Shown: positions 32,902 to 50,200 of the stretch, piece by piece | Position numbering within the stretch: position 1 is the first letter of the stretch | How the letters are laid out: each line of letters begins with the position of its first letter | From: Carallia brachiata | Taxonomy: Eukaryota > Streptophyta > Magnoliopsida > Malpighiales > Rhizophoraceae | Length of the DNA: 64,000 nucleotides | Reading direction: 5' to 3' | NCBI GenBank assembly: GCA_021464245.1 | Contig: JADCRB010000041.1 | Span: 1,455,656 to 1,519,655 of the forward strand | Made by a program: the position numbers and the translations under genes | Notes under the pieces: model-generated | The model's database searches: none | What the model was told of the DNA's origin: nothing | What the model saw: only the letters and a program-made list of their open reading frames with translations

Positions 32902-35336
32902 ATGGCCTACGAGGAGCCACAGGACGATGCTGCCGCGGCGAAGCAAAAGGCCATTGACGATTGGCTTCCGGTCACCGGATCTAGGAATGCCAAATGGTGG
33001 TACTCTGCCTTCCACAATGTCACCGCCATGGTCGGTGCAGGTGTCCTTAGTCTTCCTTATGCCATGTCCGAACTTGGATGGTATGCTTTCACATTCTAAT
33101 TCAACAAAACATAATTTCACATGTCCGGGAATGTACACCTATATTTTTCATTAAGAAAAATATAGACCTTCACGGTCTTACTCTTATTTTACACAAAAAG
33201 ATTGTTAATGTAACTCGAATATATGACAATATCATAATTGAACAACAGTATAGAAAGGCTTGCCTTTGATCAATGAATAATAATGTTGGTTGAATTGATG
33301 TTGTTGGGTGTCATTCAATTTCTTTTGGTGATATATACAGGGGTCCTGGTGTGGTTATTCTAATCCTGTCATGGGTTATCACCCTGTACACTCTGTGGCA
33401 AATGGTTGAAATGCATGAGATGGTTCCCGGCAAGCGGTTCGATAGGTACCATGAGCTCGGCCAGCATGCATTCGGGGAGAAACTTGGGCTTTGGATTGTG
33501 GTGCCTCAGCAATTGCTTGTGGAAGTTAGCACCTGCATTGTCTATATGGTTACCGGAGGAAAATCACTGAAGAAGTTCCATGACTTGGTTTGCCCCGATT
33601 GCAAGGACATCAAGCTGTCGTACTTCATCATAATCTTTGCTTCCATTCACTTTGTGCTCTCTCATCTGCCCAACTTCAACTCCATCAGCGTTGTCTCCCT
33701 TGCTGCAGCAGTCATGTCTTTGACGTAAGTTTGCCAATCTTAGCTATTGACATTTTGTTCGTCAAACCTATCATTTCGTTTAATATTTTCCGGACTTCAA
33801 TTTGTTGCTGTCATGTAAGTTTTTTTTTTCCTGATATGGTTTGACATGCCGCCTGCTTGTTACAGGTACTCCACAATTGCTTGGACGGCCACTGTTGCGA
33901 AGGGGGTTCAGCATGATGTGGACTACAGTTCCAGGGCCAGCACTAAAACTGGAGCTACCTTTGACTTCCTCAGTGCCTTGGGCGATGTGGCTTTTGCATA
34001 TGCTGGACACAATGTGGTTTTGGAGATCCAGGCTACAATTCCTTCTACTCCTGAGAAGCCTTCCAAGATAGCCATGTGGAAAGGGTCATCATAGCATACA
34101 TCGTCGTTGCCTTGTGCTACTTCCCAGTTGCTCTCGTTGGATATGGATACTTTGGTAACAAAGTGGATGACAACATTCTCATTACACTGGAGAAACCCAC
34201 CTGGCTTATCGCATCTGCCAACATGTTTGTTGTTATTCATGTCATTGGAAGCTACCAGGTGAAATTTAATGTACCCAAGTTCAGGATATGCCTATTTTGT
34301 GTGCCAGATGTTATGCTAAAACAAAAGCTATTGGAGTTATTTGTTATAGTTCAGAATGGATCAGGCATCACATCTTATTTGCAGTCATATATGTCACCTA
34401 GCTTAAATTTTGCTACAATTAGCTTGCTAATCCTTCTCAGTAACGATAATTGTAAAGAGATTTTACCGTATTATTTTCCCATGTGCTTGAATCATTCATT
34501 TAGCAAGACGTTAAACCATGTTTTTTTTCTTTTGATGCAGATATATGCTATGCCTGTGTTCGACATGGTTGAAACTTTTCTTGTCAAGAAAATGGACTTT
34601 GCACCTTCTTTCCATCTCCGCTTCATCACTCGCACGTTATATGTTGGTATGTAGTTCTTAAATTTTCAATTCCCTCAAATTGAATCCTCTTACGGTTGTG
34701 CAACTTAATTTGTGATAATAGATTACTGTAGTAGGAAGCAAAAAGATGTCATCATCTGAATTTTTTTTGTTTTCTTTGTTCATCAATTGCAGGATTGACA
34801 ATGCTCATTGCTATATGCATACCTTTCTTTGGTGCCCTGCTTGGATTCTTTGGAGGGTTTGCTTTTGCCCCAACAACATATTTTGTAAGTACTCCTTAGT
34901 TTAATTTGTAACAACAAATGCATCTTTTCTTTAAAATCATTTATTTATAGAATCTAATCATGACAAGTGGGAAACTGATCTTCTTAACTTTGACTGCTTT
35001 CAGCTTCCTTGCATCATCTGGCTTATCATTTACAAACCCAAGAGATTCAGCTTGTCTTGGACCACCAATTGGGTAGGTTAACTTTCATTCCTCAAAAATA
35101 TTTTTACATTGTTTCTTCACAAATAGAATACCCAAATAGTGAAAATTAAAAACTTTATAAGTTAAAGGTCTCGAGTGCAAATCCGATTGAAAAAGATATT
35201 GGTTAATCTAATTTTTGTTTCACCCCGTGTATTGCAGCTCTGCATCATTTCTGGTATGCTGTTGACCATTCTGTCACCCATTGGTGGCTTGAGGCAGATC
35301 ATCCTTTCAGCCAAGAATTACAAGTTCTTCTCATAA
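32902..35336 (+). CDS. LHT1: lysine/histidine transporter LHT1-like (one frameshift)
   Basis: This is a plasma-membrane amino-acid/H+ symporter of the AAAP family; LHT1 takes up neutral and acidic amino acids in roots and mesophyll. Seven exons: 32902-33080, 33341-33724, 33866-34258, 34541-34646, 34793-34884, 35004-35072, 35238-35336. They total 1322 nt, one short of 441 codons (440 residues, near the usual length of about 445). Typical blocks are [17 protein letters not shown] at the N-terminus, [19 protein letters not shown] in the first membrane span, GGKSLKK and the C-terminal NYKFFS. At 34083-34085 MWKG is followed by a frame break: GGG stands where GGGG would restore the conserved KG(V)[13 protein letters not shown]. 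As written translation stops at 34095. All splice sites are GT-AG. A missing base in the consensus is the simplest reading. Confidence 0.9.
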
Positions 35337-37051
35337 ACATCTTGCCAAAGCCGACAATGATTGATCTAACTTGGGGATTCCAAGACTCAGAAAGACACAG
35401 GATGCTCTTTTTCTGGCTTAAGATCCGACCGGGAAACTTAAAACTTCATATAACATAGGCTTAATGTTGGCTTGATGATGGGTGTTATGTTGCAAGTAAA
35501 GTTTACTTGTAAATGAACTAGCTAGATTAACATGATCAACGTATCATCCCAGCCCTAGGCAACTATATTTGTAATTAAAAAAATACTTTGTTGTGATCTT
35601 TAAGTAACAGACGTAAATGTCATTCATTGATAATCTTTTTTTTTTTTTTTAATTGGCTCTGAGTGAGGTTTATACTCATGACCTCTCATGTTTTGAAACA
35701 ACTCTAGTATGGTACAAACTCAAAGGATTCATATCGAAAATCAAGGTGTTAGCAAAGAATCGACCTCAAGAGTGATCGATGGAGATGGAGAAAACGGTTC
35801 TAGAGAGATAAAGAGAGGGAAAATGGAGAACTATTTTGGAGGGAGAAATATAAAGTTTGATTGATTAATGAGAGAGATTATACAATTCACATTCATGTCT
35901 CTACCAATCCAAAGTAACCATAAACACATAAACGATCAAACTTTCCCGCCAAAATGAAATTTAAATACTATAACTACTTTTAACTATTTTAACGGCCAAG
36001 TTCAACTGCCTCTTCCAACTGCTTTTCTTGTGGCTCCATCTCCCCCGCTGTGTAGTGATTGTGGTGTTGATCTTTCAATTGTAATTGAAACGCTTTTTGA
36101 TTACTGTTTTTTTTTTTAATCATTGTATATGCTAACTTTTTTTTTTTTTTTGATCATTAGATAACCTGCCTATTTTTGTTCTTTTTTTTTCTTTGTTTAA
36201 TCAATTCGAATTCTAGATAGTATAATATTTTAAACAACTTAGAAAAATTTTGAGGCACAAAAAAATATTAGTGCATGTGCATTTTTACAAAAGGTATAAT
36301 TAACTAACTAAAAAATACTTATTAATCTCGTGCAATGCATGAGTTATTTACTAATTTTTTTATTATGTTTTAGAAACTAAACTGATTGTTGTAGTTATTT
36401 CTTGCAACTCAAAAGGGAATAGGATCACGGATGCAGACAACTCGGGTCGGGGGAGAATCGATCCGAATATTCTATCTCACGGAGGCCCACGACTCGGGTT
36501 GGAGAGAATCCAGCTTGGCCCGAAACATGGAATAGCTGGTGAATCTGTGATTGAGCTGGCAGTAGTAGTTCATAAGCCAGTTTCCCAATTTTTGCCACCA
36601 CCTGGCATGGCCCAATGTGCCTAGGAGTCGGTTGTTGAGAGATGCAAACTCGCAGCCTAAACAGTGTTGATCTGCGCGTCCCTTAACGCAAAATTCTGGA
36701 CTTCCCAAGTAGAATGTACTGCAAATCATCCAGTAGATATTTCCCACAAAATAAAAGGAAAGAAAATCCGGGTTCGGTGAACTTTACGGGTGCAGATTTC
36801 ATTAGCTAATCCTAATTTATCAGAACAGGTAAGAGTAGAACTGGGGTAGTTGTGAACATGACAAGTCAAGCAATCACTGCACTTGCTGGAAATTCATTCT
36901 AATATTAAGCTTCCACTGCTGAACACATCGAGCATCAATCAAGAAATATTTTGTCTTCTACGAATTACATGTTGCTACAAGGCAATTGTTGAAATTCCAG
37001 TGGCCAAATCAGAGAATACTGAAGCTGAAACACCTGGGAAATCGACAATAT
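35337..37051. other. region between convergent genes
   Basis: This contains the 3' UTRs of the LHT1-like gene (+) and the TLC gene (-), which face each other. Several T runs occur near 35638-35651, 36109-36118 and 36138-36151. A minus-strand open frame at 36472-36747 resembles no known family. Nothing else is supportable. Confidence 0.5.
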
Positions 37052-37798
37052 CTACATTGTTTTCTTCCGCACTTCAGGATTTCTTGCTTCAACCCAAACT
37101 TTCCAATGATTTGAGACCCACAATATGCTAACTAAAATTGCAGTTGAAATCACAACAATCCATGAAATCCAAGCCCACCCAGGAATCAAACCATTAGCTG
37201 CACCACTCAGATGAAAAATTACCATCTTCAACACGAAGATCGGACCAAGAATACCTCTGACTACAGAGTAAAAAATATAGAAAGGGGCAGACAATGACTC
37301 GTACAATCTGGCAGCAGCAGGAACGTCAGCTTTCCTGAATCTGGCAATGGTCCAAGCATTCTGGCAGGCACTGGTAACTTCAGCGAGACAAAGAAGTACC
37401 AAGATTCCATAAGCTCCACGGCGAATCACATAACGACAGGTCACAACCACGTACAACGTTGCAAGGTGGTGAAGTATGAAGAGGATGTCGTTGGGGTAAA
37501 ACAGAAGGTAGTGTAATAGGTCCATCAAGAAATAACCTATGCTGTACTCAAGAACCATGTTGTGGAAAGCTGAGTTTGGAGAAGCAAAAGTAGGTGAGGG
37601 GTGGGTTTGTAAGATCGCATAGACTGCCATGAAAACAGCAGGCGTCCCATGAGCCAGAGACATGATACAGCTTGAAGCTTCTGCCCGATATTTCGGACCC
37701 CAATTTCGGAAAATTCCAAAGTAAGCAAAGAGATATACAAAGAGAAACATTGACAAGAACATAGGTAAAACTGGGCCATCAAGAACTAGAATTTCCAT
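37052..37798 (-). CDS. TLC-domain membrane protein (TLCD5/TMEM136-like)
   Basis: An intronless frame of 248 residues with about six hydrophobic segments, spread from residue 8 to 240. It carries the TRAM-LAG1-CLN8 (TLC) pattern: an early SLAHG, then SIGYFLMDLLHYLLFYPNDI followed by the conserved FILHHLA. The family acts in endoplasmic-reticulum or endosomal membranes, and ceramide synthases are relatives. This short form lacks the acid-rich Lag1p motif of ceramide synthases, so lipid sensing or trafficking is more likely than synthase activity; that is inference. The basic C-terminus ends RKKTM. The start is the first Met, placed directly before the first hydrophobic segment. It is convergent with the LHT1-like gene, and its frame is intact. 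Confidence 0.85.
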   Translation of the reverse strand: MEILVLDGPVLPMFLSMFLFVYLFAYFGIFRNWGPKYRAEASSCIMSLAHGTPAVFMAVYAILQTHPSPTFASPNSAFHNMVLEYSIGYFLMDLLHYLLFYPNDILFILHHLATLYVVVTCRYVIRRGAYGILVLLCLAEVTSACQNAWTIARFRKADVPAAARLYESLSAPFYIFYSVVRGILGPIFVLKMVIFHLSGAANGLIPGWAWISWIVVISTAILVSILWVSNHWKVWVEARNPEVRKKTM

Positions 37799-38764
37799 GT
37801 TAACCCAACACAGAATTCATGCAAACTTCTTGACAACTAATACAAGCTAGGAGAGATGGAGAGAGAGGCAGAGAGACGGACTGGCAGAGGATATTAATTA
37901 AACGAAATTGCTAATCAGAATTGGATACCTAGAACGAAAGTAGAGGTCTAGTTTACTTCTAAGGACAAGTCCTAGAAGAAACGAAAACTTGCTGCTTTGC
38001 TTGACGCCACATACTCAGCTGGATAACGACCTCCTATGTCTCGGAATCACTGACACGTCATGCTTTATTCTCTTCGGGATATTCCCATTCCAATGCGATT
38101 TGGCTACGACAATACATTACGATGATTCTTCGTGTGGAGCTTTGGGCCCATTTTCGGGATAAAGAGTGGAGGCACACGGATACAGGCATCACTGCAGACC
38201 TAATTAAAGTTAGAATACGAGACTTTCAGTCTTCCAAACAAATCTTGTACCAAGTATTGACCAATCGAATGACATTGAGTATCCACATAAACGAGGAAAG
38301 CATTGCGTATTTTAGAAATTAATAATTAAGTTAATCTACAATGAAAATTTTGTTTAAGAATAAACCTACAGCTACTAACAGAAGTAGAAATAATGGTTTC
38401 GTTTGGCAATCAAGTTCCCACTAGGATTGGTCCGATTGGAACAACCAACATGTATAAAAAACACCAAGATGCACTTAAACTTGGGGCTAAAAAGTTGTTC
38501 TAATCACTAAGTAGGAGGTTAATAAAGCCAAGTGACAAAATTCTTTCAGACATACAAAAGTCCTTTTTTTTTTTTTTTTGACTAATTTATCACTAAGGAA
38601 ACATCAAAAATTGTCGGTAAACAACTAACTAAAAATTGGCACAGGAGCGAAATCCCATTGGAACAAATATGGGCATTCGATTATTACAACAGCTATATTA
38701 AGGAAAAATAAAAATACCCAAAGCAAGCTAGCCATGCCCCAGTTTATGGGCTCAAACGAACTCA
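37799..38764. other. spacer between two minus-strand genes
   Basis: This is the upstream region of the TLC gene plus the 3' UTR of the FabG gene. It includes a run of 15 T at about 38565-38579. A GA-rich leader-like stretch lies at 37850-37880. No gene is supportable. Confidence 0.5.
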
Positions 38765-42202
<3,438 letters not shown>

Positions 42203-43477
42203 GAGAGCTCCGAAACGCCTCGTGAGGATCGAGAGGAAGAAGTGAGGATAGCCAGGGGAAACAAAACGCCCTTAGAGAGCCAAACAGACATAAATTTAAA
42301 AAAAATTTGCTATTATTTTTTTATTTAAAATATTTTACTTTTCTGTTGGTTGCTTTGGGAGCTCCGGAGACCGTTAAGAGTGGCGATGGCAACGAGGTAT
42401 GCGCGTGTGAACTTTGTTTACGGAAAAAATACATAAAGCCGCCAAATTATGATGAAAAATGTCCGGCAAGATTTGTCTTAAATTTTATTTTATTAAAAAT
42501 TATAATTAATATTTTTAAAATAAAAATTAATATTTTAGAAATATTTGTTATTTTTATATTTTAAAAATATCAATTTTTATTTTCAAAATATCAGTTATAA
42601 TATTTTTTAATAAAAAATTTGAAACAAATTCACCGAAATATGTAACTATATTCAATTAAAATACACATTGTAGTCAATTAATAATATGTTTAATTATTAT
42701 AATAAAAATTGAAAGAATTTTTTTATTTACTTTTTCATCATTTGAACGAAATAATCAGTTATAATGTATCTGTATTTGTGTTGATATAGTGGGTATGTGT
42801 TGTTAAACTAATGGGTTTATTTTTGCATTATTTACCATGCAGCCATTAGGCTTTTATTTTTTTGTTTTCTCGTTAAAACTAGTAGCCCGTAGCTGATAAT
42901 GGGAAGATGTAGAAGTTTAAGTGAGCAGGAGATCAAACTCTTGTCTGTATGATTGAGACACAGGGTGGAAAGAAGATCATCAGGCTCTCGTTTTTGGCTA
43001 TTCGGCCAGCGATGGCTGGTGGGTGAGAAAGCGATAATTAAAAAGCTTGCATTAGTGCCTCAGAATTCTCCAGTCATTAAAATTTAAATTTATATCTTGG
43101 ATGTGAGTACAACGTAGGATTTACATGAATATGAAACATAACTCTCATTATATTGCTAAAGACTAAAGAGTTAATAGACCTCCAATTCTTTTAGGTGATG
43201 GGAACTCAAACTACGTCGTTTAACTGACTCCATAATACCTTAGAAATCTAGAATTATTAGCACAAGCACAGAAAGTTTGCAATAGAGCAATGAATGGCTT
43301 AAAATAGTATTTAAATTAACCGAAGTCTCCAACCTTTTAAGCCATAATCTCATAATAAAGTTTGGATAACAATCAAAGCGATTAATTTAAATATCAAATT
43401 CAGTTTCATGCTAAGTATCCTGATAAAGACATTAACATTGTGGCCAAAATAACTACACAAGAATAATTATAATCTAA
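42203..43477. other. spacer upstream of FabG
   Basis: This contains the FabG promoter and leader just right of 42202, and the 3' flank of the F-box gene at the right. The middle (42.47-42.75 kb) is A/T-rich. No supportable gene or clear regulatory motif was seen. Confidence 0.45.
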
Positions 43478-44257
43478 CTACTTAAAACTAAAGGTTCCTG
43501 TCCTGAGCATACGACAAAACCTAATTGCTTCAATATCCCACAAACAAGAATCGCAGGAGGCAGCGTAAAGGTCTTCATCATCTTTGGATATCTCCCATTG
43601 ATTTGTAGTTTCAAGAGAACCCATCGTTGCTCCTTCGCAGTTGCAGAGTTTTTGGTGGTTGATGGAGTTGCCTAGTCCATGTCCGACAATGGACTTAGTA
43701 ACCCACAAGGTTTTGATCGTCGGCTTTATTTTTCTCCGACATTCTAAGATCACTCTTCGCATTGGCTTGGAATTTTGCAAAGAAGACAATATCTTCAAAC
43801 CCTCTTCCCTGTATTGGCCACCACAGCATATGAGTATGATACCATAAACATATTTTGCTTCCACATGACCTTTGTTAGCCGCTTTCTCCAAGTATTCAAG
43901 TCCTAGTTCTGGACTATACGCTTTGAAAAAATCAGCCATCCCTTGTCTGAACAAGGCTTCCGGATTCTCGGACTCCAAGCAGCGAACCAAGACAAAGAAT
44001 TCTTCGTCGTTAAACCAATAAGGATTGACTGGGAATTGCTCCATTGTCATGTGCTCAAAAACATAGTCTTCGGACGCTGCTTCACTGAAGTCCTTGCAGC
44101 TTATCATCGCGCTACAAAGATCGGAAACTGACTTGGATGCCACTCGAGCTAAAATTTCTGTCCACAGACATTGCGGAATCTGATTGAACCGCGAACCTTG
44201 ACGTGCCTTTCTTTTCCTGCATGTTGTTACTTGTTTCTTTCCTCCTGGCATACCCAT
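43478..44257 (-). CDS. F-box protein with Sel1-like segment (At1g67623-like)
   Basis: This resembles the plant family annotated as putative F-box protein At1g67623. The protein is 259 residues from the Met at 44257; an upstream in-frame ATG at 44335 would add 26 residues that do not look conserved. Lys/Arg-rich residues come first, followed by an F-box-like helix set (IPQCLWTEILARVASKS ... MISCKDFSEAA) at about 25-70. A Sel1/TPR-like segment follows (LFRQGMADFF, LEYLEKAANKGHVEAKYVYG) at about 95-145. The C-terminal Cys/Trp module has CDSCLWDIEAIRFC. F-box proteins recruit targets to SCF ubiquitin ligases; the target is unknown. The single exon is intact. Confidence is good for the family and low for the function. 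Confidence 0.75.
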   Translation of the reverse strand: MGMPGGKKQVTTCRKRKARQGSRFNQIPQCLWTEILARVASKSVSDLCSAMISCKDFSEAASEDYVFEHMTMEQFPVNPYWFNDEEFFVLVRCLESENPEALFRQGMADFFKAYSPELGLEYLEKAANKGHVEAKYVYGIILICCGGQYREEGLKILSSLQNSKPMRRVILECRRKIKPTIKTLWVTKSIVGHGLGNSINHQKLCNCEGATMGSLETTNQWEISKDDEDLYAASCDSCLWDIEAIRFCRMLRTGTFSFK

Positions 44258-47200
44258 TGTTTGCTGCCGATAAACACAAAGAATAGCTTGATGGGTGTGG
44301 CCTATGTATGAGAGAAGCCCTTGGCAGAGATGCATATACAGGCAATGTTATCTTTCATGTTCGTATAAGTCCGCATCCTAAACGGAAAAGAAAAAAGAAT
44401 TTCTAAACAACGAAGGAATGCAATTATACATGCAATTCTATTCTAACGCGGTATTAATACCCATAGCACAAATTTTCTTTGCATGGCACCAAATACCAAA
44501 GCAGAAATCCTTCCACCAATAAGAATTGCCCCAGTGTTTTACTTGTCCGATTCAATGCTTGCCACAACCCACTTTTCTCCGATTCTTTAAGGGAAAAAAG
44601 TATATGTTCGGAGGGGAAGTTGAAGGAGTAATTTTCATAACGAGTTAAAATTTTATATAATTATATAGATTTATTGTATAATGAAAAATATTGATTTTTT
44701 TTTTTTTTTATTATATTATAATTAATATGGTTGTATAATAAATTCATGTAATTATATTATAGAATTTTTTGTTGGGAAGACTCTTCTGAACTTGTAATCA
44801 AGCCCTTCTTCAAGTTGTCAGGTTGAGTACAATTGCATGTACGAGTGGCATAGATGGGGAGGAAACGCAGTAAGTGAGCCTCACGCGAGAAATTTTTTTT
44901 GATTTTGAATTTTAATTTTTTTTATCATTTAATCGGTCTTATTACACATCTAATATTTTTTTTTGGCAGAAAATTCAAGTTCCAAACAAAAATATCAAAA
45001 CATATAGGACCTACTAGTATTTTTAGGTTACCCGTCTCTGTGCCTAGTTTTTTCGTTTCAGGTTTATAAGAAAGACCTCAATTTTTTTTTTCTTAGTTAA
45101 CAATTACAAGAAAAAAAAGGTTGCTAAAAATCAAAACCAAAAAAAAAACAAAAGAAAACTAGACGGAAGAGATAAGTCGAATTGACTTACTCTAAAAAAA
45201 AACCTGTTTTTTTTATTAAACTCAGTTACCTTTAAAATCCTTGAATAAACTTGTTAAATTTTAAATTTTTTCCCAATTATATTTTTTATAATTTATTCCA
45301 ACTGAAATTCAAATAATTTCACAATTGTTTTTGTTAAATGAGAATTTGTCACTTATCAATTATTGCAGAATCTGTCATATCGTGCGAGGCCTGGCTGTGC
45401 AGGAACAACCGAGAATCTAGCACAGCTCTTTGACCGATGATTTATGCCACGTCATATTCTTTGACTTTATCAACAGGGGCCCCGTGGACTGGTCAATTAT
45501 CGTACCACCTCGCGAAGCCGTCCCGTCTCGGCAAAGTACTGAAGCAGAAACTAGAAAACAAAAATACACACAGTAGAATAGAAACAAAACGAAAATGTTC
45601 AAATATTAGACAAAATTACTCAATAATTTTATCTAAATATAATAATTTTTAAGTTTTTTTAATAATATTTATATTTTTTACAACAAAATAGAAGTTTATA
45701 AATATAGTTTTGAACCGCACAAAACAAAGACTTGATAATAAAAAAAATAGAGATATTATTGTATTTGAGTAAAATCTTTAAACAAAATTTTTGGACAGTG
45801 TAACGGTGCCCCCAAACACAAGTACTTGTTAGGCTTACAATTGTGGATATTCTGTTGACACACAGCAAGGTTACTTGTTGTATCATGGAAGATTTATTAA
45901 ATTTAAAAAATAAATAAATTATTTAATTATATTTAATTAATTATGTATCTTCGTGGCCACGTAGTTTTAAAAAAGAGCACAGAAAAACTTTTTGATTAGA
46001 AAAGAACACTTTACGGCAGTTTAACAGTGGAATTCAACACGTGTCCTTAAGTAGACACTTCACAGGCACGTAGGGTCAATCTTCCATCATTTGATTGTAA
46101 CGATCCTGATTGAAAATAATCTTATAAGAAACTTGTTCGTAAAAATAATTAGTGAGATTTTTTATATAATATTAAATTAAATTAAAGTAGTATATATTAT
46201 TAGGTAATTAAAATTTTAAAAAATAAATAAATTATTACATGTTATTTGGATAATTTAGGTGATTAATAGTTTAAAATTTTATTAATACAATATACTAATA
46301 AAGGTAGCGTTAAGACAAAATTCTCAATTTAGTTGGATATTCATTTATAGTTTATGGCCAATTAATTTTAAAATTAAAATTTTATGGTTATTCCTATGGG
46401 ATATTATTGAATCTTGAATTCCATGATAAGGGAAACTATCTATTATTTTATAAATCTTCGTAATTGATGTTAACTAATGAATCAATGAATGATTAATTCA
46501 AGAGAGCATTTCAAGTGGCCATAAAAATTTGAGTTCAAAAATCCTACCAATCGTGTGATTCAACGGAGCGTACCATATAACAGGTCTTGACTACGTGGGG
46601 TGGGATGTCTTTGATGTGGGATAAATGTCGGTGAAACACTATCACGATCGTTCGTTGATACATTTGTATTTTCTATTCCTAATTCTAATCATATATTGAA
46701 ACGAATACAAACATACAACAATCAATTATAATAGTGTGATTAGATTCTTCTTTGAGTTACATATCAAAAAATTAGCATTCATGTAATATTTTTAATTTTT
46801 TTAGAAAAATGACTTTTCTATGCAAGGTTACTTAAACACGTTTAGTGAAATATGTCGAAAGCACACAGTCAATTTAATAGTATTTAATAATTTATTTATT
46901 TTTTATTTTTTAAATTTAATATATCTTTCATAATTTAATAATTTAAATTACTGAATATTTACTACACTTATATAATTGCGTGTTTAAAAATTTTTTTTAT
47001 TTTTTAAAAGAGAAAAGATTCTTGAGTCGAGAGAATTAAAAAAATTAAAAATTAAATTAAAATATAATTAAATATATTTGAAATAATATTAAGTATTATT
47101 AAATTTTAATTTTTTATTAAAAAAAAAAAAAAACGAGGTGTGGACAATTCAGGGCCAAAATGTCGGCCCATGCAACAACACCCTTCTTAAAGAAAAAAAG

Positions 47201-50200
47201 AAAAAATTACTTCGTTCGCGGTGTCCTATCCATCATTAATCAAAACCAGAAAATCACAGGCCTCACGTGCAATGCTGAAAAGGAGAGACATCGGAGGTCA
47301 AAAGTGAAAGCTTCGTCGCGTCGGCGAAGTGACCCGGATGCTTCGACGCCACATTTGCAAAGTTTCAACTTCCAACAGTTTTGCGCCGCACATTTCTCTT
47401 TAGTTTTAATATAAAACTAGATCGCAACTTTTACCTTTTTTTAATAAAAAAATTAATGTGATTTTTTAAAGTATAAAAATATTTTTTAAGGAGTTTAGAA
47501 AAATTAAACATACATATAATTATTCATAATTATATAAAAAAGTTAATAATTTTTAGATATCATGAAGTTTGAATAGTCATAACATAAGCATAAATATCTT
47601 ATACAATCCAATCATTTGTGACGAGGATGTGAAGTATCGTTGCTAATTTCTCTTTTGTTAAAAAAAAAAGAAGAAATATTTTGTAAAGCTTTTTAGTTTC
47701 AAATTTAACTTACCATCAAAGTCCACGGATGAAAATCGTTAGAACGCATGATGTAATCGACCTTTAATTAAGAGTGTGTTTGTTTGTAGTAAAATATTTT
47801 ATAAGGAAAAATTTTTCTTATTTTTTGCTGTTTGTTTAATATAAAATATTTTACAACGAAAAATTTTGAAAAAATTTAGAAAAATTTTTAAATTTTTAAG
47901 AAAAATAACTTAAGTTTATTCTGAACTGAAGTTATTTTTTGAGAAAAATACAAAATTTCTTTAAATAAATAATAAGTGAAAATTATTATTTTTACTATAT
48001 ATATTTTTTTTACAAATATTTTATAAAAATAAATTATTTTTTAGCAAATAAATAGATCTTAAATTTCAAATCTATTCAATTTCACTATATTAGCTTGCTG
48101 CGCATTTCGACAATTTTTTCATCAATAAGATTTCACGGTAATCTCGTCGCGTCAAGTTAAATTTGTTAAAATTAGCAAAATTAAATATGTATATATTTAC
48201 CCTTATTTTTAACACGTTACTTTCATTTACTTTTTTTTTTTTTTCCCCAACAATTCGGTGTGCTAAAGTTCATTTTACCTGATAAGCTGGCTTAAGCATT
48301 TTTAATTTTCGAAGTGGTTACTTCCACTTGATCACTATTTTATGTACCAAAAAGATTAAATTAGATAATAGGTCTCCAATTTAGGAAGAAAATAAGTTTA
48401 TCATGGGGGGCCAGGCCAATAAATCTAATATTGATCGTGAACCAGGATTATCATTATCCTTAGTAATTTGGTCAGCCATCACAAGTCACAACAGCAAGCA
48501 AATGGATCTCTATCAAACAGCACTATTTAATTAACAGTTTTGGTGCACTAACTCTTTCATTTCCAAATCCATTGTCAGTTGTCACAATAGTTGTTGCTTA
48601 AATTGATCATAATCGGCCCAAAAAGCCAAAAAAAAAAAAAAAGAAAATCCCAAAATGAATGTTGAAAACCAACCATAATCAGAGAAAGTTTGGGTATAAT
48701 TAGCTTTTGGGGCCTTTTATAAAGTTCACAGATCCATCTCCAACCAATTAAAACGACATCATTCCATATCATTCCAATTAGTGGACATCTGCAAATCATA
48801 GCTTTGTTGTTATGTTGTTGGGTTCTTAACAATTAATTACACGCAGATTCCCCACATCCTTTGTGTGCAAGCTTCTGTTGTGGCTTTCTATATTTTATAA
48901 TTCTATGATAAATTTCATCTGTTTGTCCAACGCAGTACAAGAATGTTTACAAGTTTTCATTCTATATAAAGATTATTCCGGCTTTTGGGTGACCCAGCCA
49001 AAAAGGATTATATGATTTTCAATTAATCAGTCAATATCGGTAAATAGTGGTCATGTTATTGTATTCTGAAGAGTACAAATTGACATTCTAATTTGAAAAT
49101 AAAGATATCTAGAGAAATTAGTAATTTTTTCTGTGTAATTAGAAGTTAATACCGTTCGATGAGAATTTATATATATATATATATATATACTCTACAGTAA
49201 TGTTTTTGTTTTTTTATTATTTAATTTTAACTGAAATTGAATTTTAAACTTTTAGTTATAGATAATTTTTATATTAATTGAAGTACAATTTGTTAATAAC
49301 TTTATGCTAAGGTTGTACAAAGACAGTCAGGTTAATATAACCTATACATTGGACTATCAAAATTATTATTTGTATATTTTTAATATTTTTGTGTATAATG
49401 GGAATTATAAATGTAAATCTAATAATCATGCTTGTAATATAAACTATATTTAGAACTCCCTAAAATTTAGTGTCTTTCTAATTGAGCTCTTAACAATGAT
49501 TAAATTTATCATGAATGCATTGATTATTTTCTAGTTTTAAACATAAATAATAAAAGGCTATAATATTCTATAGCATTACTGAACATGATCTGGGGAAATT
49601 TTTTAAGATTAAAGAACCTTCCTTTCCCAATCATGAAGAAAGAGTCAAGAGTATGGTATGACCATACCATAATGTTCTGTTCAAAAGAAAAAAAAAAAAA
49701 ACCATAACATAATGTTAATGCTGTTACCTTTTGTTTTTTTTTTTTTCCCTTCTTCCTTATTTTTGTTATTTCTGATTAATATTTAATGAAAAATCCCTGG
49801 ATTTCACCCACTGACACTCTAGCACACCGATGATCCGCTACAGGTGTGTGATGACAATGTCACATAGAATATTTTATTTTGTACGTACCTTTCTTTTTCC
49901 TTTTTTTTTTCTGCATTAAAATTTAAGTGGTAGGAAAAAAAAAAATGGCAAACTACTTGTTTGTTTTCATTAAGTAAAATGGGTATAAATAGAGGCTAAC
50001 TCAATATCTAAAAAAAATGTGATGTTTATTATATTCATTTATATTTAGAGACATTTTTCTTGAATTTATATTATAATTATAATTTAAAATACTTCAACAA
50101 AACAAAATAAAACACTGATATGTAAATTTGTCAAATTACTAACTAGTTCTAACTTCATATGAAATTGGATGGTGATTGTTAGGCTAGGAATTATTAGCCA

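Noticed and set aside
47780..48060. Possible MITE with GTGTGTTTGTTTG near the left end
   Set aside because: The inverted end is weak and the supposed target duplication is only A/T, so chance is likely.
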